Shown here: in pieces, positions 45,607-56,579 of the stretch
How the letters are laid out: each line of letters starts with the position of its first letter
Numbering within the stretch: position 1 is the first letter of the stretch
Source: Ectobius pallidus
Taxonomy: Eukaryota > Arthropoda > Insecta > Blattodea > Ectobiidae
DNA: 64,000 nt
Assembly (NCBI GenBank): GCA_964059195.1
Contig: CAXKWD010000011.1
Span: 31,111,066 to 31,175,065 of the forward strand
Reading direction: 5' to 3'
The notes under the pieces: model-generated
What the model was told of the DNA's origin: nothing
Databases searched by the model: none
What the model saw: the letters and a program-made list of their open reading frames with translations, nothing else
Program-made: the position numbers and the translations under genes

Positions 45607-47207
45607 ATATGCCATTTTAGGTTATATAAATGTCCATTTCTTCACGTGATTCTTTCATTTCGCCTATTTTTTAGCAAGAAACTGAGTTATACAGGTTTTA
45701 AAGAACAATATAAGCTCAAATATGGCAATTTTCGTGGTTATAAAAAAGAACACAGAGTGCAGAGTGCCATAGAATCCAATAAGATTAATTGTATAAAATA
45801 TTTCATTTTACGAAATACACACGGAATAGAAGGAAGTTCAAACCAAAATCAGCCATTTTATTTTACTAAAAAATGTGGTCCCTAAGAATTACGGAACAGA
45901 TTTTTTCTTTAGAAAATTGGTTTTCGTACTAGGTTTCTTTCAACTGATTTCAATTAAATTTTTCTATACACTAAAGCTACTCTTACAATTTGAGATCTCA
46001 CTACAGTGAGCTTCATCTCGCTCAAGTCGATCAATGTTCATTTAATATTTTGAAGCCATATATCAAAAGGATATTTGAAACCATCCAGTTCTCGTAAATG
46101 CAATTGGTCGACAGAATACGGACACTGTACCACTCACGCACCAATGACAATTATTGACGTATTATTTTATATTCAATTAACCTAATGGCTCGTATATCTA
46201 AACTGCTCATGTCCCTGTCATAAGCATGACTACCTTTAGATTGCACTACACTATGCAACAGAAATTATAGTTTACAATTTCTATACAGGGTGTTTGATCA
46301 TGAAGGTACGAACTGTAGGAAAATATGTGTATGCTGATGAAGCTCATGATATGTATCGAGAATTTGCATGCGGGTCACTGCGTGATCCGCCGAGAATGTA
46401 TCATAATTGTTTACTACAATTAACATTTAATTGGACATTGTCTTCTTAAGCTTACTAGCTAAGGATATTTTAAAGTACTTATTCATTTAAAAGCTAGAAC
46501 TTGCTATTCCTATTAAAAAAAACCTTTAGACAGGCCTAAAGGCTGAGGTAGTTTTCGAAGTGCTTTTGGTTTAATTTATTGTCGCTGCGCAGCACTCTTC
46601 TTCATTAGCCTTGGCATGACAAGCACGCAATAATAACGGCAAAAAAGGAAAGACCACTTTTTCAAACATTCAAATCTCGCCTTATATGAGAGCTATCGAG
46701 AAACTAGTTATCGATTTGTAGAGTACTCATCAAGAGCTTTTCAGCGATAACCACGAGACGTGGTTTCAAAAATTTCAAATTTCCATCCCCCACCCCACCC
46801 CCCAATCGTACCCCCAAAACCCCGAATCGTTGGTGTCACTGTGAACTCCATAGGGAGTACTCTAATTTATTCAAACAAAGTTTCCCTCTATACTTCATAG
46901 GGGCCGAGATATAAATTTTTCAAAATTTGAACCCCCTCCCGACCCCCTTTGGGCAAATTTTGCTCATTAACGAACTTGTCCGAACTATTGGGCCTAGAAA
47001 AAAAATAATAAAATTTGATTCAAATATCTTCAAAATTACGGCTGCTAGCGTCAAAAGATATATATATACACACACACAAATTTTGAACTGCCGGCAGTTT
47101 CGTACTTAAGGAGGCATGAAACGTAAAGATATGAAAGAATTTTTCGAAAGTCATGACATGGTACCGATCCCGATAGGTAGATTTTTCTTCGAAATCTACC
47201 TAAAAGA
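45601..47207. other. Mostly unassigned; C-rich pocket
   Basis: CCCCCACCCCACCCCCC at 46787-46803 and CCCCCTCCCGACCCCC at 46930-46945 lie in two similar blocks (both after TTTCAAAATTT-type sequence), suggesting a degenerate internal duplication about 145 bp apart. A piece of 45690-45885 is an open frame of unknown meaning. Confidence 0.4.
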
Positions 47208-47480
47208 TAAAGCGATCCCTGTATGCGCCATGGAGCCCCGTAGGGTTTCCAGAAGGGTAAGGTTCCCAGATTGTGAAGCACATGAAGGTGGCTAGGTTGT
47301 CAGCCTTACGCACCGGCCGTTATTATAACCCCAGGAATACTCCTGGGACTCACTTCTGTTAGAGGTTAAGTGGACCCCAGGGCTTAGGCCAATTGAAAAA
47401 TCTCAACGACCTCATTGAGAATCGAACCCGCGACTTTCCGGTTTGTAGCGCAGTGCCTTAACCACTACCACCATTGCGTG
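47208..47480 (-). repeat. SINE-A copy
   Basis: GCGATCCCTGTATGCGCCAT, AGGTGGCTAGGTTGTCAGCC, TCTGTTAGAGGTTAAGTGG, GAATCGAACCCGCGACTTTC and GCGTGCCCC follow the family order on the minus strand. Small deletions; box B intact. Confidence 0.8.
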
Positions 47481-48639
47481 CCCCCATTATTTCTGTTTGT
47501 ACCTAATTATTATCTAATGAATTTATTAATCATATCGTTAAATTTCGCTGCTCCAGTTACAACGGGACATGTGATTTCCTCGTACGAAATCAGATGCATA
47601 AATCCGAAATTTAGCAAGTCAGATAAAGTCAGTTGAGTGAGAGGGTTATTATAGGAAAAAGAGTGAAGGTATTCACATCTACTCCACTAAAAAGGCCACA
47701 GTGTAAATGGTGTAATAGACATTCGTAGTACGAAGTGCTATAGACCGTCCCAAATCCTCTTTTACCTCTAAGCCATCCATCCATACCACCTTGTGTCACT
47801 GACTTCTGGGCAGTGTAAACACGCTAGTATTTTCCTCATAAAAATATTGAAGATGGAATAAAAAAGGGAATATTACATTCCTCGTAAATATGGTCGCTCA
47901 GGTTCCCTGGGAAGTCAACTTCAGGAATCAAATATATTAAATTCGATCAATAGGAGGAACTTTTCGCTGCCTCAGGTCTCTCAATTTCCGGCCTCTTGTA
48001 ACTTCTTTTGCTCTTTCTTCTTATTTCGTGTTAAAAATGATACACTGAAGTACAAACGGAAGAGCATCGAACAGAACCAGTCCCTTTAAAAACAACTTCA
48101 AGTCTTGGGAGTATATGGACCTAACACAGTCTGCGCAGCTGCTTAGGGCGGAAAGTTTGAAGGAACGGCTTCTAAACTGCCAAATCTAATAAATAAATTA
48201 CATAAGAATTTGAAGTGTTTTTTTTTCTTTTTTCTTCTCAGTTTCTTTCTTTCCTTTAATTATTTATTTGTTCAATAAAATTTTATAAAATTAATCTAAT
48301 AGTGCAAATTAAAATCTTCCATCAAATCTTTATACCAGTTAATTGAAAAGCATCATTTCATTTATATTTCTATCATTTGTATATAACAAATTGCGGTCAT
48401 TTCTACGACCTACACATAGCTAATATTAACAATAATTTAATTTTTTGGATATGTACGCTATGTAGGGGTAATTTAATTAAAATTAATTGTATATAGCATG
48501 TATTGAAGGTACTATATTTAATTTTTAAAAATTGTATATAGCATGTATTGAAGGTACTATAGGTACTTGGCACCTAACACTTATGATATACTTCCATTTA
48601 TTTAATTAACTTTGCACAAATAGTATTGAATTTATAAGA
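47481..48639. other. Unassigned, with a 46-bp tandem duplication
   Basis: ATTGTATATAGCATGTATTG followed by AAGGTACTAT occurs at 48485 and 48531. Nothing else recognised. Confidence 0.6.
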
Positions 48640-49262
48640 CTATTCCACTCGTATGCCGCGTATTTGATATTGACCAATAACATTTAGCAATTCCTCGGAT
48701 GTAGACCAATCACGATCGTTTATCTTATAAAATGCTTGCTATTAATATGAGGATGGGATTTTACCTGATAAAATGGTCTGCTCGTTACCGGACACGTAAG
48801 CATCATTGTGCCGTGATTAGTACGTCACATGCTGCAATTAAGCAACACGAATACAGACTATTTTATACAACATAACTTGTTTGGAATTTGAAATAATAAA
48901 AATGTACATTGATAAAAAGAACACAATTTCGATTCGGTGCAAGCCAGTTCGTGTGCCTTTATTCTGTTCTGTTGTTAGCTTAGCTGAATTAAATTAACTA
49001 TGTCTTATATGCACAATTGGTAGCACTGGTCACAACATGGCAACTTGAATCGATTCATGGATGGTTGATTCATAGTATGTCGTGATCTCCCAGCTGTTAG
49101 TTTTGTTTTTATATAACAAAGCACGAAAGTAATTATTATTTGTGTAATCCGTTACATTTTTCTTCCTGGAATAGTATTAATAAATCCAACTCGAGTCGAC
49201 GAGTTTCATCAGATAAATTCGTAAACTCTCGTGGAATTACCTATGATAAAATTCCATAAGGA
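48640..49262 (-). repeat. Repeat G, copy 1
   Basis: Reverse-complement match to 58370-58990 over its whole length. Shared blocks are TGGAATAGTC/GACTATTCCA at the ends, TTATACAACATAACTTGTTTGG, CACAATTTCGATTCGGTG and ATAAAATGCTTGCTATTAAT, plus GATAAATTCGTAAACTCTCG outside. GACTATTCCA at both inner ends forms a short inverted repeat. No coding frame or class signature; probably a non-autonomous DNA element. Confidence 0.7.
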
Positions 49263-49564
49263 TAGCTATCGTTTTCTCCACGAGAAAAAAGTTTTTGTAA
49301 ATCCTGCATACAACATAAGTTGGGGATATTTAGCTCGAACCAAAAAGCTAATGTCAACTTTGTCAACTTCCTCTCAGAGTTTATGCTCAAATGATTAACT
49401 TGCATTATTAAGTATCATACACATATTAAAGGCTTAATCAGAATGTAACAATTTTAGCCAGGAAACATATTATATCAGTGTTATAATATGGGCTAGCAAA
49501 CAAAATAAATGTTGTCCTTCGATATGCTGCTTACCCAACTAAATAAGACGAAAGTGCTATAAAC

Positions 49565-50251
49565 TACGAGAATCAAATGAAAACCACAATTAATTTTTTC
49601 CACTATTTTTCTGCAGGAAGATTGGTTGCTTGTACATTATTTTTCTACATAGTCCCCTCCCAGTTCAATGCACTTATGCCATCAGATAAGAAGTGCTTCA
49701 ATACCGCATGAGAAAAATTATTCTGGCTGACAATGTAGGCACTCATGCACCACCGACTGGATGTCTTCATCAGACTTTAACTTCTGTCCTCCAAGGAGCT
49801 CCTTTAATGGACTAAAAATGTGGAAATCTGATGGTGCCAAACCTGGCAAGTATGGCAGATGTGGGAGGCTCTTGAAGCATATCTCGATGGTTTTCATGGT
49901 TGCACGAGCAGCATGAGGACGGGCGTTATCATGCTGAAGCAAAACACCTGTTCTCAGCAACCCCCTCCTCATTGTCACAATCATATTTCCAAATTTTTGG
50001 TCCGTTAAAGGATCTCCTTGGAGAGAAAAAGTTCAAATCTGATGAAGACGTTCGATCGATGGTGCAGGAGTAGCTGCAGCGGCAACCAAAATATTTTTTC
50101 TCATGCGGTATCGAAGCTCTTCCGATCCAATGGCGTAAGTGCATTGAACTGGGAGGGGACTATGTAGAAAATAATGTACAAGCTAATATTCTTCCTGCAG
50201 TAAAATAGTGGAAAAAAGTTAATTGCTGTTTTCATTTGATTCTCCCTCGTA
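49565..50251. mobile_element. Inverted composite of two mariner 3' ends
   Basis: The minus arm (49565-49984) encodes the catalytic end of a mariner transposase: LLQHDNARPHAARAT (second Asp) and LPYLPGLAPSDFHIF (third Asp, 34 residues later), then LKELLGGQKLKSDEDI and, after a stop, FFSCGIEAL...CIELGGDYVEK. The plus arm (49984-50251) repeats the C-terminal half (IFGPLKDLLGEKKFKSDEDV, CIELGGDYVENN). Outer ends are TACGAG...AATCAAATGAAAAC, inverted, with flanking TA. Cut-and-paste transposase in life; here first Asp, N-terminus and left end are lost and the tail duplicated head to head. Confidence 0.85.
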
Positions 50252-50438
50252 CTTCCGCTTAATTGGGATTCTACGAACGTGTTACCACTATTAGAAATGC
50301 AACTCTCGTGTCTGTGCACAGCTAGGATTTAACTGTGATCCACTTATAACGAACTCCTTTTCGCGCATGTTGAAGGCCACAACAATCGTTCTGCCGTATT
50401 TATACAGCATAGTCAGAATTAATAAATTTCATTTTTAC

Positions 50439-50837
50439 TAGGGATGGGTCCTCGATACTTTCGATACCTCGATACTCTCGATACTTGCATGGTATCGGCA
50501 TCGAACGATACTTCAGAAAACTCTCTCGATACTTTTTCGATACTTTTGTAACTCTGCAATTCTGCAATTAAGTGAGAATGCTTGTAAGTGGACTGTTTAA
50601 AAAACTAATTTTAGTTTTAATGTAGAGTTTAAAAATAATTATAGGCTACTGATGATATTAAATTTTGTCTCATTAATTTGACTTGATTAATTTAGTTGGT
50701 ATTACACAGTTCTCTCAAATTTTAATTTTTAATGTACCTATTTATTGAAAGTGGTAATGTTGAAGGTATCGAGGAAAAAATCATGTATCGGTATCGAGTA
50801 TCGAGTATCGAGAAAATCTGGTATCGACCCATCCCTA
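50439..50837. mobile_element. hAT MITE (TATCGA-rich), copy 2
   Basis: Ends TAGGGATGGGTC, inverted at the right. A perfect 8-bp TSD, ATTTTTAC, lies at 50431-50438 and 50838-50845. About 90 percent identical to copy 1 with two small internal deletions, including loss of several TATCGAG units on the right. Confidence 0.9.
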
Positions 50838-51048
50838 ATTTTTACCAATGAGGGGATGTTATATAATAAGAATTTAATTTCCATCTTATATCCTCATTAA
50901 TTACGTATGTAGGATATCTCGGAGATTTTGCCAATAACATTCACATTCACTACTAGTTAACAGTATTTAATTTCACTTGTAAGTGAAGGAGTAATATCTT
51001 ACATCCACAGTCCAAGCAATATCTTTTTTTTAAATCTATTAAAGAGTA

Positions 51049-51084
51049 GGCTGAAGATGATTCTTTTGAATCGAAATGCATCCC
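51049..51084 (+). ncRNA. Hammerhead-like motif 4
   Basis: Core CTGAAGA (51051-51057), one extra T, stem II GATTC (51059-51063) with GAATC (51068-51072) around a TTTT loop, then GAAA (51073-51076). ATGCAT (51076-51081) is a perfect palindrome suited to a dimeric stem III, followed by C51082 at the cleavage position (AUC). GG (51049-51050) with CC (51083-51084) gives a minimal stem I. Confidence 0.5.
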
Positions 51085-51705
51085 AATAAGATTATGTTAG
51101 GATACCGAAGAAATTGCCATTAAAATAATAATACATCATACTACAAAGAAGACAAGAAGATATCGAAAAAATCCACATGCTACAGCACGTGGAACTACAA
51201 GAACACCGAAAGAAAATAGAAGAAGGAAAATACGACAAACACAAAAAACTTCTAACAGGAAACTATAGTGAAAGAATGTTGTGAGTAGGCCTACACAATT
51301 ATGACATTGTGTGTGTGACATAAATCCATACGACATTTTAACTTCGTTTTTAAATTATAAGACTATTTATATTCAATATCGTAACATACTCAAGACAGAA
51401 CTCAATTAAGTTGCACATTAATGACTAGCGTAACTGTTTATACATTTTAATAAACACAGGCCTACAGATCTTTTAACATCTCATGTAGCTTTTACATTAT
51501 GTATATTTTATTACATTTTAAGAAATTATCTTACAACACATTATAGATGTACACACCTACTATAGCAAAACTTACAAGTGAAATTAAATACTGTTAACTA
51601 GAAGTGAATGTGAATGTCATTGGCAAAATCTTCGAGATATCCTACATACGTAATTAATGAGGGTATAAGATGGAAATTAAATAATTATTATATAGCATAG
51701 TCAGA

Positions 51706-52280
51706 CGTTTCCTCGTTTAGAAATTACCTTACAAATAGTCCTGTCAACAGCTGCCACCAATTTCTGGATTGAGCACTCAAGTGAATATTTTAAAAATTTT
51801 GTAGCCTGTGCAATTATAATGTTAGAATAAATGCGAAATCGGTTGTTGGGCCGGAGATATAGCCTATGGCTCAGGTAATCCGTGGGTGGAAGGCGGGCCA
51901 ACAAACATAAAATGAACCTAGTCACTCTTCACGCAACATTGCCTACCCACAGAAATAAATTTATGTGTGATTTAGATGTTTTATGAAAAGAATCTCGTTC
52001 TGAAGTGTAGGCCCTCTTAGGTGAGACTTTACCCCTGTGGTATACTGTATGTCCCAAACCATCGTCTATCTACAAAAGAATATAATAGCATTGTTCCCTA
52101 ATCCAAAAATCTGCCCGACAAGGAACAGGTGCTCTTGTAATCGCGTGGATTTCCCCAGTGTTACCGCTGTCATTCACTATTTCTCATGTGAAGTAAACGT
52201 GCTGTGGTACGTATTTGGCAACATTGTACGGGACTGCAGACAAGTGTGAATACTCTTATTTACCTTTCTATTAATTGATT
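51706..52280. other. No recognised feature
   Basis: Frames of about 70 codons on both strands without motif support. Confidence 0.5.
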
Positions 52281-52293
52281 GACAGGTCGAAGA

Positions 52294-52518
52294 CCTATGT
52301 GTTCGTGTTGTCTCGGAGGTGGCCCCGGGATTGGGCTGGTCACTCATCCGGGGATGTCCTCCATGTCCTTGTCTGGCCAAAAAAAGTATGTATGTGATCC
52401 AAAGATAATCCCTCTCCCGACAGGTCGCGGCCCTGTAAGGCCCGGGAGGCTTGGGTCGCTTAAATCCTAAAAGGGAGATGTAAAACTCAGATAAAGAAAG
52501 AAAGAAAGAAAGAAAGAA
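52294..52518 (+). mobile_element. SINE-B, strongly 5'-truncated, with TSD
   Basis: Only the 3' half of SINE-B (from GTGTTCGTGTTGTCTCGG) with an (AAAG)n tail. A perfect 13-bp direct repeat, GACAGGTCGAAGA, at 52281-52293 and 52519-52531 proves insertion in the truncated state, that is 5' truncation during retroposition. The frames read across it are not genes. Confidence 0.85.
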
Positions 52519-53229
52519 GACAGGTCGAAGAGGTTTAGGGTGGCAGCAGGTAGAGACAGTTCTTGGCAAAAAAAAAATCTTTAAAAAGTGGCTTCCACGA
52601 TAAGTAGAAACAATTTCGAGTTCTCATGTTATTTAAAATAATCGGTAGGATTCTAGATTAGTGATTTTAACGGGTGAAATCTTAAGAGGCATAAAAAATA
52701 AGTTCCGAAATGTGTTCACTGGAAAGTATTCTTAACAGACGGAATTGTCTCGAGCTCTAATAGTGAGACAAGATACTTTTCGCTTTAACGTTTATAAGTT
52801 AATTGAAACAGTGTTGAAACTGTAAAGAGAACTACTAGACAGAGAATTGTATGTGTTAAGTTGTGCACACACGTAATAAGCCTTGTAATATGCTTGTATA
52901 GGAGACCATTAAAATATTCCAACCATTGTTCTCACGAATTGTAATTTTGTGGTAGAATAAATGACGCATTCACCTATGACACTACCCCAGGAAAGCGGAT
53001 TATTACCACCCCACCGAAATTTACAAAATTTCCTCATCTTTATTGATGACTTCATTATTCGCATACGCAATTTGAATCGAGTCAGCTTATTGTCTATTCT
53101 CACCGCATCGTGTAATCCAGCATCCAAAGGAAACAGGAGAAGAGTTTAGTAAAACTATCAATAAAAAATAGTTGTAATTCACAATATACATAATATGACC
53201 AATGCTGGGCTCCGTTGCAGTTTAATATG

Positions 53230-53398
53230 TAGGGCAAGGCATTAAATTGCTTTTAGCAATTCATTTCTTTAGAAAACTAATTATAAGTAATAATGGTAAA
53301 TTTATTGGTCATTTTTATTGAAATTTTTTGTTTTTTCACAATTTTTAGGTCATAAATGCATTTTGCATTTTGCATTTTTTCACTACTTTTTGGCCCTA
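53230..53398. mobile_element. Short hAT MITE with perfect 8-bp TSD
   Basis: Starts TAGGGCAAGGCATTAAATT and ends TTTTTGGCCCTA. TTAATATG flanks it at 53222-53229 and 53399-53406. Contains TTTTAGGTCATAAATGC and GCATTTTGCATTTTGCAT motifs as in 23752-24459, of which it looks like a 169-bp deletion derivative. Confidence 0.85.
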
Positions 53399-53629
53399 TT
53401 AATATGCTGTTTTATTTTATTCTTATTCTTTCGCTATCGGCAGAACTCGCCTATAGAAATCCTTATCTGAGGATATAAAATGCTGTAGAGCACAAGATCA
53501 GATCAGCTGACCGCGTGACTACCAACTACTAACTTATACACCGTGTACTTGGAAAATATTTGGACCTAAGAGGGATCAAAACGGGCACTCAAGAAAGCAG
53601 CATAATGTCGAGCTTCTTTTAAACCTCTA

Positions 53630-53912
53630 CTCTTCACGAATAATTAAATCACGGAGGATGAAATGGGCTGAGCATGTTGCGTGCATGAGGGAGGAAAGAC
53701 ACATCTAAAAAATATTGGTTGGGCGACCCGAATGGAAAAGACCACTTGGAAGACCTAGACGTAAGTGGGAGGAAATTTTAGAATAGCCTAGATTTACGGG
53801 AAATAGGATTTTCGAGGGATGATTGGATGTAGTTAGGAAATAATAAAGTTGAATGGCGGGCAAAAGTAAGCGCGGAATATGAACCTACGGGTTTCATAAA
53901 GTAGACAATATT
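53630..53912 (+). pseudogene. LINE-alpha 3' end
   Basis: IKSRRMKWAEHVACMREERH-like frame, then the GRPEWKRPLGRPRRKW region, ending GGTTTCATAAAGTAGACAAT. Repeat D begins within 15 bp of its end. No tail. Confidence 0.75.
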
Positions 53913-53924
53913 CTACTTCTGATT

Positions 53925-54170
53925 TCCTATATCCCCATATGTTGGGGCGAAGGGCCTCCAAGTGTAGGTTTCTGTTACCTATTTCAATTTTGTTACGCTT
54001 ATTTTCCGAGGGAGGGCAGATGGACAGGTGGTAAGCCCATCGCCTCCCTCTCAACTCCCCTCCAGAAACTAAGGTATGACTTGGACGTTAAAAGGGCCGA
54101 GAAATTCTGTCCAGAGGCTCTAATTTATGCTTGGAGTTATTTTACGTGCGTAAATCTACCTATTGACTAC
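53925..54170 (+). repeat. Repeat D, longest copy
   Basis: Joins the blocks seen separately at 8055-8170 (CCCCATATGTTGGGGCGAAG, GCCTCCAAGTGTAGGTTTCT) and 1465-1750 (GGACAGGTGGTAAGCCCATC, TATGCTTGGAGTTATTTTAC, CGTAAATCTACC). It thereby shows that they are parts of one element of at least 245 bp. Confidence 0.6.
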
Positions 54171-54191
54171 ACTTTATTTTTCAAGTTCCCC

Positions 54192-54353
54192 ATAAATAAT
54201 AGTCACAAACCGTTAGAACAACTTAAAGACAATATCACAAGATCAATTAACTCTATCTTGGGAGCTGAACTTATGCGCGTGAAAGAAAATGTCCTAAAAT
54301 GGTGCCAGTGTTGTGTGGATGCAAGAAGAGGGCATTTCCAACATCTCTTGTGA
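54192..54353 (+). pseudogene. Transposase C-terminal fragment
   Basis: The end of frame 54081-54353 reads NNSHKPLEQLKDNITRSINS and LKWCQCCVDARRGHFQHLL, then stop. The 'P...LK.nI...i..I....l..V..n...R...C....GgHfqHL' pattern is a familiar end of Tc1/mariner-group transposases, though Arg has become Lys or Trp at places. Only about 53 residues remain. The first 37 codons belong to Repeat D. Class assignment is tentative. Confidence 0.5.
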
Positions 54354-55310
54354 TGACGTACGTGGTTATTTTCATTGTAATTTTAACTTTAATTGTGAGA
54401 ACCTGAATCATTACACTGTTAGCGGCTTTATTTGCGTAGATAGTTCACCCGATCGCTCAGGAGTTAGAGCTGTGGCCGCCACGACGCAGAAACCCGCACG
54501 ATTGGCCAACTCTTCCATGAAAGAAGACGTTAGCACCTTATTTACACCAGAGGAAGATAAATTTAAATATATTCACTTACATATGGCTTAGTGCACGCAT
54601 GTGCAAAGTGCCATTCTATAGCTTTTAGTAAATCCGTTTTAATACCAAATTAACGCAAATGTACTTAACACATTTAGCTCTTGCGGAAAATATATTAAAC
54701 TTCTGTTTTTCACTAGTCAAAATTACGTATTACCAAATAATTTAATTTAAAACGAAAAGTGTTGTTAACAGCCGTATCCTGCTCAAGAATTTACCTACAT
54801 ACCCGCATGGCAATATTGCTTAACTTATAAGAAACATATTTCGTCCAGCAAGAAAATAGCACGATCCATTCTTAGGCCAGGGAAAATAAAATGCATAGCA
54901 CGAACTTTACCGTTCTAGAGCACTCTTCACGTAAATCTGGTATTTTTAAGCCATAATGAAGTTTTATTTTCGTGGTACTGAGAGCTATCAGTCTTGTAGT
55001 AAACCCTCTCTCACTTGAATAGTTTATAGAGATACTGAGTACATACTGTTAATGGAAGCGAATTTAGTTGTGAATAAATAACAAAGTTGAATATGCAATG
55101 GATTTAATTAAACATACATCTACCTGTATGCCAGAGAATAATATTGTGAGCACAATACGAACAAAGCTACTCTAAAAGTCACAATTCTGTTCTATAGCAA
55201 AAACCCCTTACAACAAGAATTCTCAAATTATTATACAAATTCATGTCATCACTTGAACTAAATTTTTAACATATTTCGAATCATTATAACAAAATTATGA
55301 CACACCTAAC
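54354..55310. other. No recognised feature
   Basis: A GC-richer pocket at 54440-54530 lies in a 92-codon frame (54313-54591) without recognisable motifs. Confidence 0.4.
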
Positions 55311-55603
55311 TTAACTTAACTCCGTGGCCCTAACATCCTTTGAAGGGACAAGGCCTACCACCCGACCGCTGCGTCATCTACCATGGGCAGATGGCAGGAT
55401 TGGGGGGCATGTGGTCAGCGTGCGAACACCCACGGCCGTTAATGGTGGTTTCCATGACCGGAGCCGCTACTTCTCTATCAAGTAGCTCCTCAATTTGAAT
55501 CACGAGGCTGAGTGCACACCTACCAGACCTCCCTACCTCAGAAAAATGCGGGGAGATACTGGGGGTAGAACCAGGGCCTGCGTATCTGTAGCCAACGACG
55601 ATA
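55311..55603 (-). mobile_element. SINE-C, head truncated
   Basis: Nearly identical to 32158-32450 from CTTAACTCCGTGGCCCTAAC to CAAGTAGCTCCTCAATTTG and CAGACCTCCCTACCTCAG. Box B is altered (GGGTAGAACCAGGGCC) and the box A end is replaced near 55600. Confidence 0.8.
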
Positions 55604-56566
55604 TGTAGGTTTGGCCTACATAATTATGTTGTCACTATACTATTTATAGTAATAAAAATGCATTTTTTTTATCCAACTCGCCTCAATTAGGGTATTTGGG
55701 GCTTTCACCCAAAGTCTGACGTAACTGTAGCCAGTCCCTTAAGTTGAGACACCTCTAGGAGGCGGGATTACTTTATCCCGATTAGATGATGAAATCAACA
55801 TCAAAATGTGTTGGTCCTTTCCTAGTTTCATAAACATACACGTATCTCAATGAATGCCATTATAGGCTCGTTGTATAATGTATTACTAAAGTAGTGTCGT
55901 GGTTAATGTAAGTAGCGTGTATGACGTTACCTATCCAGAGATAAGAGTAGAAATAGTGTTGGGAGCAAAAGACAGGGTAGAAATATCTTACAGGTATATT
56001 ACAAACACTTATAAATAAAACGTTTTGCATTACTTTACTTCTGTTCCAACAAAATTACTGCTCTGCTCAGACGAATTCAGAAATGAACCCTGTATCCGGC
56101 TTCGGTATTTAGTTACTTTAGTTGAGCGTTGTTCATCTGTCACCAACAAAGATGGATGCGAGTTTAAGAACTGGAACCACACTCAGAATAACGTCCGCGA
56201 TTCAGGAGTTCATTACAAAATTCTCTCCTGTCCAGAAGTTGTATTAATGGGCAGTGCAACATTGTCACAAGTCACTACAACCCCCTTTAGCACTAACAGT
56301 GGTGAAAGTATAAAAGTGCCAGTTAAATGGATGGATGAGCGGGAAATTTGCAACATTCTATTGTCTCTTCTCCAGCACTGTACGGCATGGATAGTGTCAG
56401 TTCTCAGAGATACTTCTTTCATAAATAATCCTATTTATCACCAGCATGCTCCTATCACTGGATTTTAATATTACATGCACTGGAAGATAAGATAATTCAC
56501 AGGTTTGGTATTTACCATTTTCTCCCTGGAATGTTATATCAATTATACACTGAACGCAATGAAGAT
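55604..56566. other. Unassigned, with a 147-codon frame
   Basis: Frame 56025-56468 on the plus strand is the longest unexplained frame in this part (CRIRLRYLVTLVERC-like start, CNILLSLLQHCTAWIV later). There is no family motif and no splice context. Confidence 0.3.
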
Positions 56567-56579
56567 AGTTTGTGCTTTT

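Larger units (their letters stand above)
50418..51694. mobile_element. Foldback retroelement with 11-bp TSD and hammerhead-like motif
   Basis: A perfect 11-bp direct repeat, GCATAGTCAGA, lies at 50407-50417 and 51695-51705. Inside are inverted arms of 124 bp each, 50860-50983 and 51571-51694, the right one ending exactly at the TSD. A hammerhead-like motif follows the left arm (51049-51084). A 45-codon frame follows (51137-51279) reading RRQEDIEKIHMLQHVELQEH and HKKLLTGNYSERML, charged and helical-looking. The hAT MITE at 50439-50837 is nested at the left end. Long TSD, inverted end repeats and hammerhead-like RNA together recall Penelope-like elements, but no RT or GIY-YIG domain is present. 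Confidence 0.7.

Noticed and set aside
45418..45885. 155-codon frame
   Set aside because: Starts in SINE-F and passes through a TA microsatellite; the remainder shows no motif.
52177..52569. 130-codon minus frame
   Set aside because: Covers a TSD-bounded SINE-B and its AAAG tail.
55784..55815. GATGATGAAATCAACATCAAAATG as a hammerhead-like motif
   Set aside because: The GATG/CATC stem overlaps the core and CU of the core is missing.
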